DNA of 64,000 nt from Armatimonadota bacterium (GTDB taxonomy: Bacteria > Armatimonadota > Fimbriimonadia > Fimbriimonadales > Fimbriimonadaceae): assembly GCA_025360125.1 (NCBI GenBank), contig JANYCU010000047.1, positions 1 to 64,000 of the forward strand. The letters run 5' to 3'. Shown here piece by piece: positions 17,729 to 25,539 of the stretch. Within the stretch, counting starts at the first letter, position 1, and every line of letters starts with the position of its first letter. The position numbers were made by a program, and so were the translations under genes. The notes beneath the pieces are model-generated. The model saw only the letters and a list, made by a program, of their open reading frames with translations. It was not told the DNA's origin and ran no database searches.

Positions 17729-18913
17729 TTACTCACCGAGTCGCTGTCTTCGTAGGAATGTCGGTATGTCTAGATCAATATCTTCAAGTTGAGGCGCTGC
17801 TAATTGGGTTTGTGAACCCTCATAGGCGATCGAACTTGTAGGTAAGGACGTGGTGTCGGGCAAGAACGGCTCAGAATTATTTCGCTGCCGCGAATATTCT
17901 GCCGGGATCGTTGGTTGAACAAAGATCATCGGGTCGATCTTGGCCGAAACCGTTCGATTGGAGAGGTCCATACCAGCCGCTAGCAAAGTGATTTGAACTT
18001 CGCCATCGGCGGTTTCCTTCATGACGTGGCCCATGATGATTTCGGCATCTTCGGCATCGGTGAACTGAAGGATGTATTCCATCGCTTCGTGCGCTTCGCC
18101 GATGCTGAAATCTGGGCCAGCGGTTACGTTGACCAATAGTCGCTTCGCCCCTTGGATGTTGGTTTCCAACAACGGTGAGTTAGCGGCCGCTTGTGCAGCG
18201 AGCTTCGCTCGCTGGTCGCCCACAGCGCGGCCAAGTCCCATGAGGGCGACCCCCGCATTGCTCATTACCGACCGAACGTCGGCAAAGTCGACGTTGATGA
18301 TTCCGGGCAGCAGAATGATATCGGAGATACCTTGCACTCCCTGCCTCAACACGTCGTCGGCTTCAGCAAAAGCTTGTTGCATCGTCGTTTTCTTTTCGAC
18401 GACATCGAGGAGTCGGTCATTTGGGACCGTGATGAGGGTGTCCACTTGTTCGCGTAGGGCTTCCGCTCCGGCGGCAGCGAGTTTCCCTCGCTTTGGCCCT
18501 TCGAAGAGGAATGGCTTGGTGACAACGCCAACCGTGAGGATTCCCATTTCTTTGGCAATCTTCGCGACGATAGGCGCGGCACCCGTTCCGGTTCCGCCGC
18601 CCATTCCTGCAGTGATGAAGACCATATCGACGCCTTCGAGCTCTTCTCGAATGATGGCTTCGCTTTCGTTTGCCGATTGCTCTCCAACAGTAGGATCGCC
18701 TCCGGCACCGAGTCCACGGGTCAAGTCATTTCCCAACTGAATCTTCTTGGGAGCAAGACTCGTTGATAATGCCTGGGCATCGGTGTTCATCGCTACGAAA
18801 TGAACGCCCATGACGCCTTCACGAATCATACGGTTGACCGCGTTGCTTCCAGCACCGCCGACTCCGATTACTTTTATGGTCGCTTGATTTTCAAACAAAT
18901 TTTCCGGTCGCAT
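17729..18913 (-). CDS. ftsZ: Cell division protein FtsZ
   Basis: A 394-residue tubulin-like GTPase that polymerises into the cytokinetic ring. The N-terminal [15 protein letters not shown], the tubulin signature [13 protein letters not shown] and the T7-loop region [14 protein letters not shown] are intact. After a short variable linker (about residues 320-380) it ends with [10 protein letters not shown], the conserved C-terminal peptide that binds FtsA, ZipA or SepF. ATG 18913 ([17 protein letters not shown]) was preferred over the longer ORF. The gene stands alone here, without ftsA or ftsQ, and is followed by a strong terminator. Confidence 0.98.
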   Translation of the reverse strand: MRPENLFENQATIKVIGVGGAGSNAVNRMIREGVMGVHFVAMNTDAQALSTSLAPKKIQLGNDLTRGLGAGGDPTVGEQSANESEAIIREELEGVDMVFITAGMGGGTGTGAAPIVAKIAKEMGILTVGVVTKPFLFEGPKRGKLAAAGAEALREQVDTLITVPNDRLLDVVEKKTTMQQAFAEADDVLRQGVQGISDIILLPGIINVDFADVRSVMSNAGVALMGLGRAVGDQRAKLAAQAAANSPLLETNIQGAKRLLVNVTAGPDFSIGEAHEAMEYILQFTDAEDAEIIMGHVMKETADGEVQITLLAAGMDLSNRTVSAKIDPMIFVQPTIPAEYSRQRNNSEPFLPDTTSLPTSSIAYEGSQTQLAAPQLEDIDLDIPTFLRRQRLGE

Positions 18914-19285
18914 TGTTTTCCAGATTTTGCCGTCCAGGCAATTTACACGCGACAATCCCTTGCTGCGAATAAGGACGGAGGAGACGCTTTAAAAGGCGCA
19001 CCAGATATTATTCAACCTCGCAAATGGGGATAAGATTCCATTTTGGGGATAAGTGGGAAGATAGCCTTTAGCTGTTAGTCGTTGGTCGCAAGGAGCGGCG
19101 ATAATCGCCGGGTCGCAAAGCTCCTTGGACTTGGGACTACTCTGACCTTTCCAGGGGTCTTCGTTCCTCGACTATTATCTGTGACCCCTCCGGGGTCAAG
19201 TTCCTGATGTTTCAAGTTGATAGGGCAAAGCCGCATTGGTGCAGAATGCGTTAGCCGTTGGCAGTTGGCAGTTGGCAGAAATAGC
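18914..19285. other. Intergenic region with small inverted repeats and a heptamer array
   Basis: No convincing gene is seen. It holds nested inverted repeats near 19089-19132 (CAAGGAGC with GCTCCTTG, enclosing GGCGA/TCGCC), a hairpin TGACCCC-TCC-GGGGTCA at 19182-19198, and three copies of GTTGGCA at 19257-19277. The upstream control region of ftsZ must lie in the part near 18914-19050. Confidence 0.6.
19257..19277. repeat. Heptamer tandem repeat GTTGGCA, 3 copies
   Basis: Three perfect copies of GTTGGCA lie 8 bp downstream of the end of the polyprenyl synthase gene (minus strand). Same period and same position at a gene 3' end as the array at 1-132. Confidence 0.85.
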
Positions 19286-20146
19286 TTAGTTCAATCTTTC
19301 GACGGTGTACCGTGCGATGCCTTGGAGGAGGGATTCGTTATCTAGTCCTTGGACACATTGGGAGGCAGTTTTTGCCAGGTCCAAAGCTTTGGTTCGGCTT
19401 GCTTCGATTCCGTAGACTGCTGGATAGGTTGCCTTTTGTCGCTCGCGGTCGCTACCTGCGGCTTTACCAAGCTGGTCGGCGGTTCCGGTTTCGTTAAGAA
19501 CATCGTCGGCAATTTGAAATGCAAGGCCGATGCATTCACCGTACTCGCGCAGTTTCGCTCGGGAGTTAGATTTCGAGAAAAGGGCGCCTATTTCGCAGGA
19601 TGCGGCGATAAGGGAGGCGGTTTTTCGACGATGGATGAGTTCGAGGGTCGCGGCATCGACGGGTTTACCTTCGCTGAGAATATCGATGGTCTCGCCGCCG
19701 ACGAGACCGAGGGAACCGACGGCGGTCGTCAGTATTTGAATCGTTGGCACCGTGATTTCAAAGGGGCTCTTTTGGTTGGCGACGGTCTCAAATGCCAAAG
19801 CGAACAAGGCGTCCCCCGCGAGGATCGCGATTGCCTCGCCAAATTTGACATGGCAGGTGGGCAGTCCGCGTCTCAGGTCGTCGTTGTCCAGGGCGGGAAG
19901 GTCGTCGTGGATGAGCGAAAAGCAGTGGATCATTTCGATGGCGCAGGCAGCATCGAGGGCATCTCGGCGATTTTCACCCGCACAGATTAGGCTTAGAACA
20001 GGGCGTATTCTTTTCCCAGGGGCGAGTGCGCTGTACCGCATAGCCTGGTGGAGTTGGGGTGGCTCGGCGGTTTCGAGCGGGAGTAATTGGGCGAGTCGAG
20101 CATTCACTTCGAGGATATAGGGGCGAAGCGAAAGCTCGAAGTCCAT
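19286..20146 (-). CDS. ispA: Polyprenyl synthetase (geranylgeranyl/farnesyl diphosphate synthase type)
   Basis: A 286-residue trans-prenyltransferase that condenses isopentenyl diphosphate with an allylic diphosphate to make C15-C20 isoprenoids. The first aspartate-rich motif is complete (HDDLPALDNDDLRRG, about residues 81-95), GKRIRP is present near residue 44, and the second motif reads QIADDVLNETG. The usual DDxxD is therefore DDVLN, with Asn at the last position, a deviation whose effect I cannot judge. ATG 20146 (MDFELSLRPY) was chosen over the longer ORF from 20218. The first nine codons and leader are duplicated 510 bp upstream. The symbol follows the family, not proven chain length. 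Confidence 0.9.
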   Translation of the reverse strand: MDFELSLRPYILEVNARLAQLLPLETAEPPQLHQAMRYSALAPGKRIRPVLSLICAGENRRDALDAACAIEMIHCFSLIHDDLPALDNDDLRRGLPTCHVKFGEAIAILAGDALFALAFETVANQKSPFEITVPTIQILTTAVGSLGLVGGETIDILSEGKPVDAATLELIHRRKTASLIAASCEIGALFSKSNSRAKLREYGECIGLAFQIADDVLNETGTADQLGKAAGSDRERQKATYPAVYGIEASRTKALDLAKTASQCVQGLDNESLLQGIARYTVERLN

Positions 20147-20162
20147 GACGTTAGGATACCGA
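20121..20162. repeat. 42-bp repeat, copy at the start of the polyprenyl synthase gene
   Basis: This segment covers the leader and first nine codons of the polyprenyl synthase gene. It matches 20631-20672 at 35 of 42 positions by direct comparison. Confidence 0.85.
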
Positions 20163-20268
20163 GTTGAAGGAAAGGGTGAGGAGACGTGATCAATTCCGCT
20201 CGGATCGTGATTTGACAATTACACTACAAGCGGGTCAACATCCCCCTCGCCACCCGAAGCTATGGTGT

Positions 20269-20364
20269 TCACTTGGGTCTGTTGATGTGTTTCCAAGCTT
20301 CAATTACGGCAAAGTATAAGGAAACGACCAGAAAGATGAAAAAAATCCAGCCAAGAACTCTCAT
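20269..20364 (-). CDS. Possible 31-residue single-pass membrane protein
   Basis: A 31-codon frame from ATG 20364 to TGA at 20269 encodes MRVLGWIFFIFLVVSLYFA followed by a basic tail ending HINRPK. This is a clean hydrophobic helix with charged C-terminal residues, the usual shape of bacterial small membrane proteins. An in-frame stop lies four codons upstream, so the start is essentially fixed, but the ribosome-binding site is weak. It lies between the two copies of the 42-bp repeat. It could be a chance frame. Confidence 0.35.
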   Translation of the reverse strand: MRVLGWIFFIFLVVSLYFAVIEAWKHINRPK

Positions 20365-20723
20365 TGCTTTTCTTCAAACCTTATTCTTCCATAAAGTTCA
20401 ATTTTCAGCCAATTCGTGGGTTAGTTCGATTTCATTCACTGACAACTCTCAGCCTCGCAGAGGTCGTCCTGGTCCCTTAGCGACTATAGTGTCACTGATT
20501 GCTTTCCATTCTCACATCCCCCTCTCAGTCACGCGTTTCATTGGTGCCAAATACTAGGAATGAAACGCGCGCCAGCTCTCCTCAGGAGAGCATCTTTAGA
20601 TTGAAGTCTTTCATCAGCCATTTTCAGAACGGGCGAGGTGAAAGCTCAAAATCCATTCCGTAAGGATACCGAACGCTGTCAGCCGTCAGCCGAAAATCAA
20701 AGCGCCTAGGTACGCTCAACCTG
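20365..20723. other. Intergenic region with two stem-loops and a decayed gene start
   Basis: No convincing larger gene. It contains an 11-bp perfect stem CGCGTTTCATT/AATGAAACGCG (20532-20542 with 20559-20569), directly followed by a 7-bp stem GCTCTCC-TCA-GGAGAGC (20575-20591), then the second copy of the 42-bp repeat (20631-20672) and two copies of GTCAGCC (20678-20691). Confidence 0.6.
20631..20672. repeat. 42-bp repeat, orphan copy of the polyprenyl synthase gene start
   Basis: On the minus strand this copy reads ATG and then MDFELSPRPF followed directly by a stop, the same first residues as the polyprenyl synthase (MDFELSLRPY). It also keeps the GGTATCC leader. It looks like a relic of a duplicated gene start. 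Confidence 0.8.
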
Positions 20724-21611
20724 ATGTCGTCGCTCCTGTTTTATCGCCCCTGGAACTTTCGCGACGGCGACGCATCTCAAATTTCTGCGATCATGGAGCC
20801 AGACCGGAAACCTGACGACCGATCCCCGTTCGTTCAATATGCTCGGTCGGCGGCGATGTGGGCGGAGTGGGTTCGGGAGGAGGTCGTCGTGCTTGATCCT
20901 GAAATTCAGACGCCATCGGTTGAGGTTGCGGGACATGCCTTTCGATATGCTTTGGTGCCGATTGATTCGCTGATGCCATTGGTTTCGGTTCCGCCATCGG
21001 CGCGAGTTCACCAGCAAAGGCTGTTGGAAGCGACCCAACTTTACTCCGAACCGATTGTTGTTGTTGAACTCGAAGGTGGGATCTATTCGGTGGTTGGGAA
21101 TCATGAACTCTTTTCTGCGGCGAAAGCATATCAACAAGAATTGGCGAGGCCAAACAAGCAGCGGCCATCGGACTTCTGTTTAGTTGCGGTGACCGACGAG
21201 TCGTTTTTGACTACGATCCAAGCCAAGCCTTTATCTTTTTGCTGCACGAGGCCGCTTGATGAGCTTCGCCCAATGCTGATCGAAGCGGGCTACGCCGTAA
21301 GTCCTAGGGCAGATGACCCACAACACGCCACCCTTCAGGTTGCGGAGGATAAATACTTATGTCCTTTCCGTGGTAGTGACGGTGAATTGGAGAAATTGCG
21401 GGAGATTCTGGGCGTCAGAAGTCTTGATTCTGGTTCGGATTTGATTAACTTAGATGACAGCAGCGGCAACGCAATCGTGACATTAATGTCCCCAAAACTG
21501 ACAAAAAATGTCATCAAATCGAGGTTCGAGTACCCATACATGGCTTACGCGAATAGCATCCTGCCGTTGCCAGGGGCTAATATGTGGAGTCTTAGAGATT
21601 TTCGAATTTAA
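20724..21611 (+). CDS. Hypothetical protein with a ParB/sulfiredoxin-like N-terminal fold
   Basis: A 295-residue protein with no firm family. Residues about 80-140 (VPIDSLMPL, then PIVVVELEGGIYSVVGNHELFSAAKAY) have the order of a ParB/Srx-like domain: a short strand with conserved Leu-Pro, an Arg-rich helix, a hairpin ending in GNHE where ParB has GxHR, and an Ala-rich helix. The key Arg is missing, so nuclease or CTPase activity is doubtful. The C-terminal half contains a CPFRGSDGE segment. The stop overlaps the start of the MBL-fold gene by 1 nt, so the two are coupled. The start is uncertain (Met1 or Met24). Confidence 0.7.
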   Translation: MSSLLFYRPWNFRDGDASQISAIMEPDRKPDDRSPFVQYARSAAMWAEWVREEVVVLDPEIQTPSVEVAGHAFRYALVPIDSLMPLVSVPPSARVHQQRLLEATQLYSEPIVVVELEGGIYSVVGNHELFSAAKAYQQELARPNKQRPSDFCLVAVTDESFLTTIQAKPLSFCCTRPLDELRPMLIEAGYAVSPRADDPQHATLQVAEDKYLCPFRGSDGELEKLREILGVRSLDSGSDLINLDDSSGNAIVTLMSPKLTKNVIKSRFEYPYMAYANSILPLPGANMWSLRDFRI

Positions 21612-22417
21612 TGAAGGTTCTTTTGATGGGCACAGGTGGAGCAGACGGGATTCCGGCTCTCTATGGAAGCGACCGAGTGAGCAAAGTAGCTCGCGCGAAC
21701 GGCGGCAAAGACCTCCGCACCCGTTCGGCTGCCCTCATTGATGCCACCCTCAAGCTCGATCTCGGTCCGGATACGCTTAGCCAGGTCCATCGATTTGGAA
21801 TTGATGCCCGCGATTGGTCTGCGGTGTTTTTTACCCACAGTGACGAAGATCACCTGTGCTTGAGTGAGATTCAGTACGGAATGTTTCCCTTCGTTGACGA
21901 CGAGAAGCTGGACTACACGATTTACGGCAACGAAATCGTTTGCCAGCTTATTCGGCATCGATATCCCGAATGGCCCATTGACCTTATTGAGCTTAAATCC
22001 TATGTTCCCGTGGTCCACGAGGAATACCACGTCACCCCAATCAAGGCAACTCACAAGGGTGATGAAGAATGTCACAACTTCATCGTTGAAAAAGATGGCC
22101 GAAAGCTGCTGTACGCTACCGACACAGGTTTCTATCGAGATGAGGTGTTCGATTTTTTGGCGGGTCGAGAAATCGACGCGTTGGTCGTCGAATGTAGCGA
22201 AGGATTTCAAAAAACACCCTATATTGGGCACATGGATATTGCCCAATGTGTTGAGCTCGTTGAGCGGCTGCGAGCGAACGGAGCGTTGATCTCTGATGCG
22301 CGTGTGGTCACAACTCACCATGCAGCAGGTGGCGATGCAACCCACGATGAACTTGTCGCGGCCCTCAAACCTCACGACATTGAGGCAGGATTCGACGGAT
22401 TTTCGTTCGATGTTTGA
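21611..22417 (+). CDS. MBL-fold metallo-hydrolase, PhnP-like
   Basis: A 268-residue metallo-beta-lactamase-fold protein. It opens with MKVLLMGTGGADGIPALYG, as in PhnP (cyclic phosphodiesterase) and related hydrolases. Metal-site segments are FTHSDEDH (the HxHxDH motif with Asp in place of the second His), TPIKATHKGDE, YATDTG and the C-terminal TTHHAAGG. The Asp substitution also occurs in some PhnP-like enzymes. A cytoplasmic phosphodiesterase is the best guess. It is translationally coupled to the ParB-like gene, which hints at a shared but unknown pathway. Confidence 0.85.
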   Translation: MKVLLMGTGGADGIPALYGSDRVSKVARANGGKDLRTRSAALIDATLKLDLGPDTLSQVHRFGIDARDWSAVFFTHSDEDHLCLSEIQYGMFPFVDDEKLDYTIYGNEIVCQLIRHRYPEWPIDLIELKSYVPVVHEEYHVTPIKATHKGDEECHNFIVEKDGRKLLYATDTGFYRDEVFDFLAGREIDALVVECSEGFQKTPYIGHMDIAQCVELVERLRANGALISDARVVTTHHAAGGDATHDELVAALKPHDIEAGFDGFSFDV

Positions 22418-22549
22418 ATCATTCTTGGTTGGACTCCCGTCACTATTTAAGCCAACGGATTGGCGGGCGCAATATTGGCCAGGATGGCCTTTTTCTTTTC
22501 ACGGGATAATTAGTTGTAAAATAGGTTATCGGAGGCTTGTTCAAAACAA

Positions 22550-23422
22550 TTGGTTAATCTCGTAGCTGGCGTTGTTCTCGCTCAAAAACCCCTATCGACG
22601 CCAATTGGCACATTTGGCTTTCCTCAGCCCGCTCGGGTATCGACTCGAAAACCAAATCCGGACGGAAAGGTGTTCATTGTTATGTACCACCATTTCCGAG
22701 AAGGGTCCAATGCGATGTTCCGCTCGCCCTCAAAATTTCGCCAAGACTTAGAGCATCTTTACAAAATGGGCTTTCGCCCAGTAACTATCTCCGAATATGT
22801 CGGAAACAGAATGATTTTGGCTCAAGGTGCATCTCCTGTGGTCATGACGTTTGACGATGGGCACCCCGACCAATTTACAATCCGCAAAGATGGGACGATT
22901 GATCCTAAATGTGCAGTCGGAATCTGGGCTGATTTTGCAAAAACTCACCCTGACTTTCCGGTTAAAGGCACTTTTTACACGCTTCCAGTTTTGTGGGGTC
23001 AGCATAACCTCATCCAAAAGAAAATCGACATGCTGAAGGGATGGGGATCGGAAATTGGTAACCATACCTACAATCACCGTTTTTTGAGTCGTCTGAATGA
23101 TGATCAAGTGAAGGCGGAAATCGCCAAAATGAATGATCTTTTGGTTAGCTATGGTGTAAAGCCCAATATGCCATTTTGCCCGCCCTATGGCGAGTATCCC
23201 CACAACAAATCGTTGGTTAAATCGTTCACCTATAAAGGCAAACTGTACGCTCATTCATCGGCATGTATGGCGTGGGATTCTCCGGCAGCCTCGCCGAATG
23301 ACGCGAAAAAATTCAATCGATACAAATTTGAGCGACTCCATGGAAATGGCCGTGAAATGGGGATTGATTACTGGCTCGACAAAGTTCAAAAAGGCAAAGT
23401 GCAAGTATATGTTGCTCCTTAA
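22550..23422 (+). CDS. Polysaccharide deacetylase (carbohydrate esterase family 4)
   Basis: A 290-residue protein with the NodB-homology domain: catalytic base and metal Asp in MTFDDGHPD (about residues 99-107), metal-binding histidines in IGNHTYNHRFLS (about 170-180), and CPPYGEYPHN, the third motif that in active enzymes lines the groove. It likely removes N-acetyl groups from peptidoglycan or an extracellular polysaccharide. The only available start in this frame is TTG 22550, followed by a short hydrophobic stretch (VNLVAGVVLAQ) that may be a signal peptide. A GGAGG lies 14 nt upstream. Confidence 0.87.
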   Translation: MVNLVAGVVLAQKPLSTPIGTFGFPQPARVSTRKPNPDGKVFIVMYHHFREGSNAMFRSPSKFRQDLEHLYKMGFRPVTISEYVGNRMILAQGASPVVMTFDDGHPDQFTIRKDGTIDPKCAVGIWADFAKTHPDFPVKGTFYTLPVLWGQHNLIQKKIDMLKGWGSEIGNHTYNHRFLSRLNDDQVKAEIAKMNDLLVSYGVKPNMPFCPPYGEYPHNKSLVKSFTYKGKLYAHSSACMAWDSPAASPNDAKKFNRYKFERLHGNGREMGIDYWLDKVQKGKVQVYVAP

Positions 23423-23431
23423 CCGTTAGCC

Positions 23432-24748
23432 ATGCACCACGATGCCCCTTCGGCCAGTATTGTTTCCAACCTGATCATTTTGGTATTGCTCCTGATCGGC
23501 AGTGCATTCTTTGTTGGCGGAGAGTATTCGCTGGTTTCGATGCGTCGGTCACGCCTTGAGGGCATGGCCAAGAAGGGCAATAAGGGTGCGAAAGATATCC
23601 TCAAGATGTCCGAAAATGTTTCGCCGTTCATCGCAGGGACACAAATCGGCATTACGATGATCGGGGTAGCGATGGGTTCGTTTACCGAGCCCTTCGTTAC
23701 TCACCTTCTCGTTGAAAAGTTTTCTGGTCTCAATCACACGGTCACTGAAGTTCTTTCGTTTGTCATCGTCCTGTTTTTTCTGGTTGTTCTTGGCGAATTG
23801 ATCCCGAAATATGTTGCCCTCAAACATCCCGAGCGATTTATCTTCCTGACCTATCGCCCGCTTAGGCTCTTTGTCAAGCTTTTTTCGGCCATCATCTGGT
23901 GCGCCCAATGGGTGTCGCAACTCCTGCTCAAGCCCTTTAAGATCAACATTAGGGAGACGGGCAAGGAAACGATCGGCAAAGAAGAGCTGATCATGATGGT
24001 TCAGTCAACCGGATCTGAAGGAGTGCTTGAAAAGGCTCATGCCGATTTGGTATCTCGCGCCCTCCGACTCGACGCATTGGCGGCGCGCGACATCATGGTT
24101 CACCGCCTTGATATTAAGTGGTTGGACATCGACTTGAATCTGCAAGAAACCCTGTCGAAGATGTCTCAGATTCGCTATTCCCGAGTTCCAGTTTGTCGGG
24201 GAGACATTGATGACATTGTTGGGATTGTCTACACGGTTGACTTGTTGAGAGCCTACACCAATTCTGATTTTGACCTCGAAAAGCTGGCTCGTCCATTTGT
24301 TGCTATCCCCGAGAACCTTCCGATGGAGCGCATTGTACAAACGATGCGAGAAAGCAATTCCCAGGTTGTCATTGTGCTGGACGAATATGGTGGGACGAGT
24401 GGACTGATAAGCCTTGAAGACGTGGTTGAGGAAGTCTTTGGCGAACTGCAAGACGGCCCAGACAGTGAGCGAAATCCAATTGAGACGCTGCCAAATGGTC
24501 GAGTTTCGGCACGGGCTGAAGTCCGTTTTGACGAGTTAGTGAATAAGCTTGGGCTGAACATTGACATTGCCAATCGAACGGAGACTTTGGCGAATATGAT
24601 CGTCGAGAAGCTTGAGCGGGTTCCGCGTCCGGGAGATTCGGTTGAAACAGAGCTTGGCTCGATGCGGGTGGAGAATATGGCGCGAAGGAGAATCACCCGG
24701 GTTGGGATTTCGATTGATCCGAAGTTGCTGGACCAGAAGGGACATTAG
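23432..24748 (+). CDS. CNNM/CBS-domain membrane protein, hemolysin C/CorC family
   Basis: A 438-residue protein in the standard three-part order: a DUF21/CNNM transmembrane domain (about 1-190, with GTQIGITMIGVAMGSF and GELIPKYVAL), a pair of CBS domains (about 205-330, with ARDIMVHRLDIKWL and QVVIVLDEYGGTSGLISLEDVVEEVFGE) and a C-terminal CorC_HlyC domain (about 350-430). Family members act in magnesium or cobalt efflux or homeostasis, with the CBS pair sensing adenine nucleotides. Despite the family name it is not a toxin. Its stop overlaps that of the convergent phoU by 4 nt. Confidence 0.94.
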   Translation: MHHDAPSASIVSNLIILVLLLIGSAFFVGGEYSLVSMRRSRLEGMAKKGNKGAKDILKMSENVSPFIAGTQIGITMIGVAMGSFTEPFVTHLLVEKFSGLNHTVTEVLSFVIVLFFLVVLGELIPKYVALKHPERFIFLTYRPLRLFVKLFSAIIWCAQWVSQLLLKPFKINIRETGKETIGKEELIMMVQSTGSEGVLEKAHADLVSRALRLDALAARDIMVHRLDIKWLDIDLNLQETLSKMSQIRYSRVPVCRGDIDDIVGIVYTVDLLRAYTNSDFDLEKLARPFVAIPENLPMERIVQTMRESNSQVVIVLDEYGGTSGLISLEDVVEEVFGELQDGPDSERNPIETLPNGRVSARAEVRFDELVNKLGLNIDIANRTETLANMIVEKLERVPRPGDSVETELGSMRVENMARRRITRVGISIDPKLLDQKGH

Positions 24749-25395
24749 CCAGCCATCGATGGTGGCGGTTCGTCGATCAATTGCATTCGTTTGGCGATGG
24801 CCACGGCGCCATCCGAAACATGTTCCAGGGCATGAAATACCTCAATCGCCCGTACCAAGCCTTTGGCGTCGGTCGGGTCTAGCTTCAAAATTCCGAGTAA
24901 TTCGTCCCTAGCTTTGCTGTAAGCCGAATCAACTTCATCATCGGTGTCAATAATCGATTGTGCTAGCTCCGGGTCAAAATCGGCATAAAGCCGAACCGCG
25001 CTCGCCAATTGACGACGTGCAATCTCGCTGAGGTCGCTGAGCTGGACCTTCATTGATGACGGGAAATTTGAACCTAGTTTGATGCTTCGACGCGCAAGCT
25101 TCACTGCATCATCAGCGACTTCTTCAATTTCGCCAACCACCCCGAGAGTTGAAATTAAAAATCGGAGATCGGAACCGACTGGACTCTCTTGCATGACCAG
25201 CATTATGGTCTCAATCGTCGTTTGGCGCTCGGCGGCATCAACCGCGTCATCGTCCCGAATGACTTCATTTGCCAGAGATGGGTTTCCGGTGATGACTGAT
25301 TCCGACGCCTTCTTAACCATGTCATGGGCAAGATTTCCCATGGCGATGACTTGGCTTCGAATAGCGGACAGCCTTTCTTCATAGTGAATTCGCAA
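24745..25395 (-). CDS. phoU: Phosphate transport regulator PhoU
   Basis: A 216-residue all-helical protein with the two PhoU repeats. Each carries the acidic metal-binding pattern, seen as NEVIRDDDAVDAAERQ and SIIDTDDEVDSAYSK, and the second repeat ends with ALEHVSDGAVAIAKRM, a typical PhoU helix. PhoU represses phosphate uptake by working between the PstSCAB transporter and the PhoR kinase. No pst genes are next to it here, which is unusual but not rare. The 144 nt upstream hold no phosphate box that I could recognise. Confidence 0.94.
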   Translation of the reverse strand: MRIHYEERLSAIRSQVIAMGNLAHDMVKKASESVITGNPSLANEVIRDDDAVDAAERQTTIETIMLVMQESPVGSDLRFLISTLGVVGEIEEVADDAVKLARRSIKLGSNFPSSMKVQLSDLSEIARRQLASAVRLYADFDPELAQSIIDTDDEVDSAYSKARDELLGILKLDPTDAKGLVRAIEVFHALEHVSDGAVAIAKRMQLIDEPPPSMAG

Positions 25396-25539
25396 TGTCG
25401 GTTTTCCTTAACTTTCTATTAACATTATGGCCACAGATTTGAATTCTGCGTAGGTTTGGAATTGCGTCAATTTTTGACTCACAATTCGACCCTAACTTTA
25501 GTAACGTCTTTAAAAGCTGAATTGTGTCGTCGGCAAGTC

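Noticed and set aside
20273-20557. 94-codon plus-strand ORF
   Set aside because: No protein-like features; it is antisense to a more plausible small membrane peptide and runs into a hairpin.
23432-24748. Hemolysin
   Set aside because: The CNNM-CBS-CorC_HlyC order indicates a metal-ion homeostasis protein; the haemolysin label is historical.
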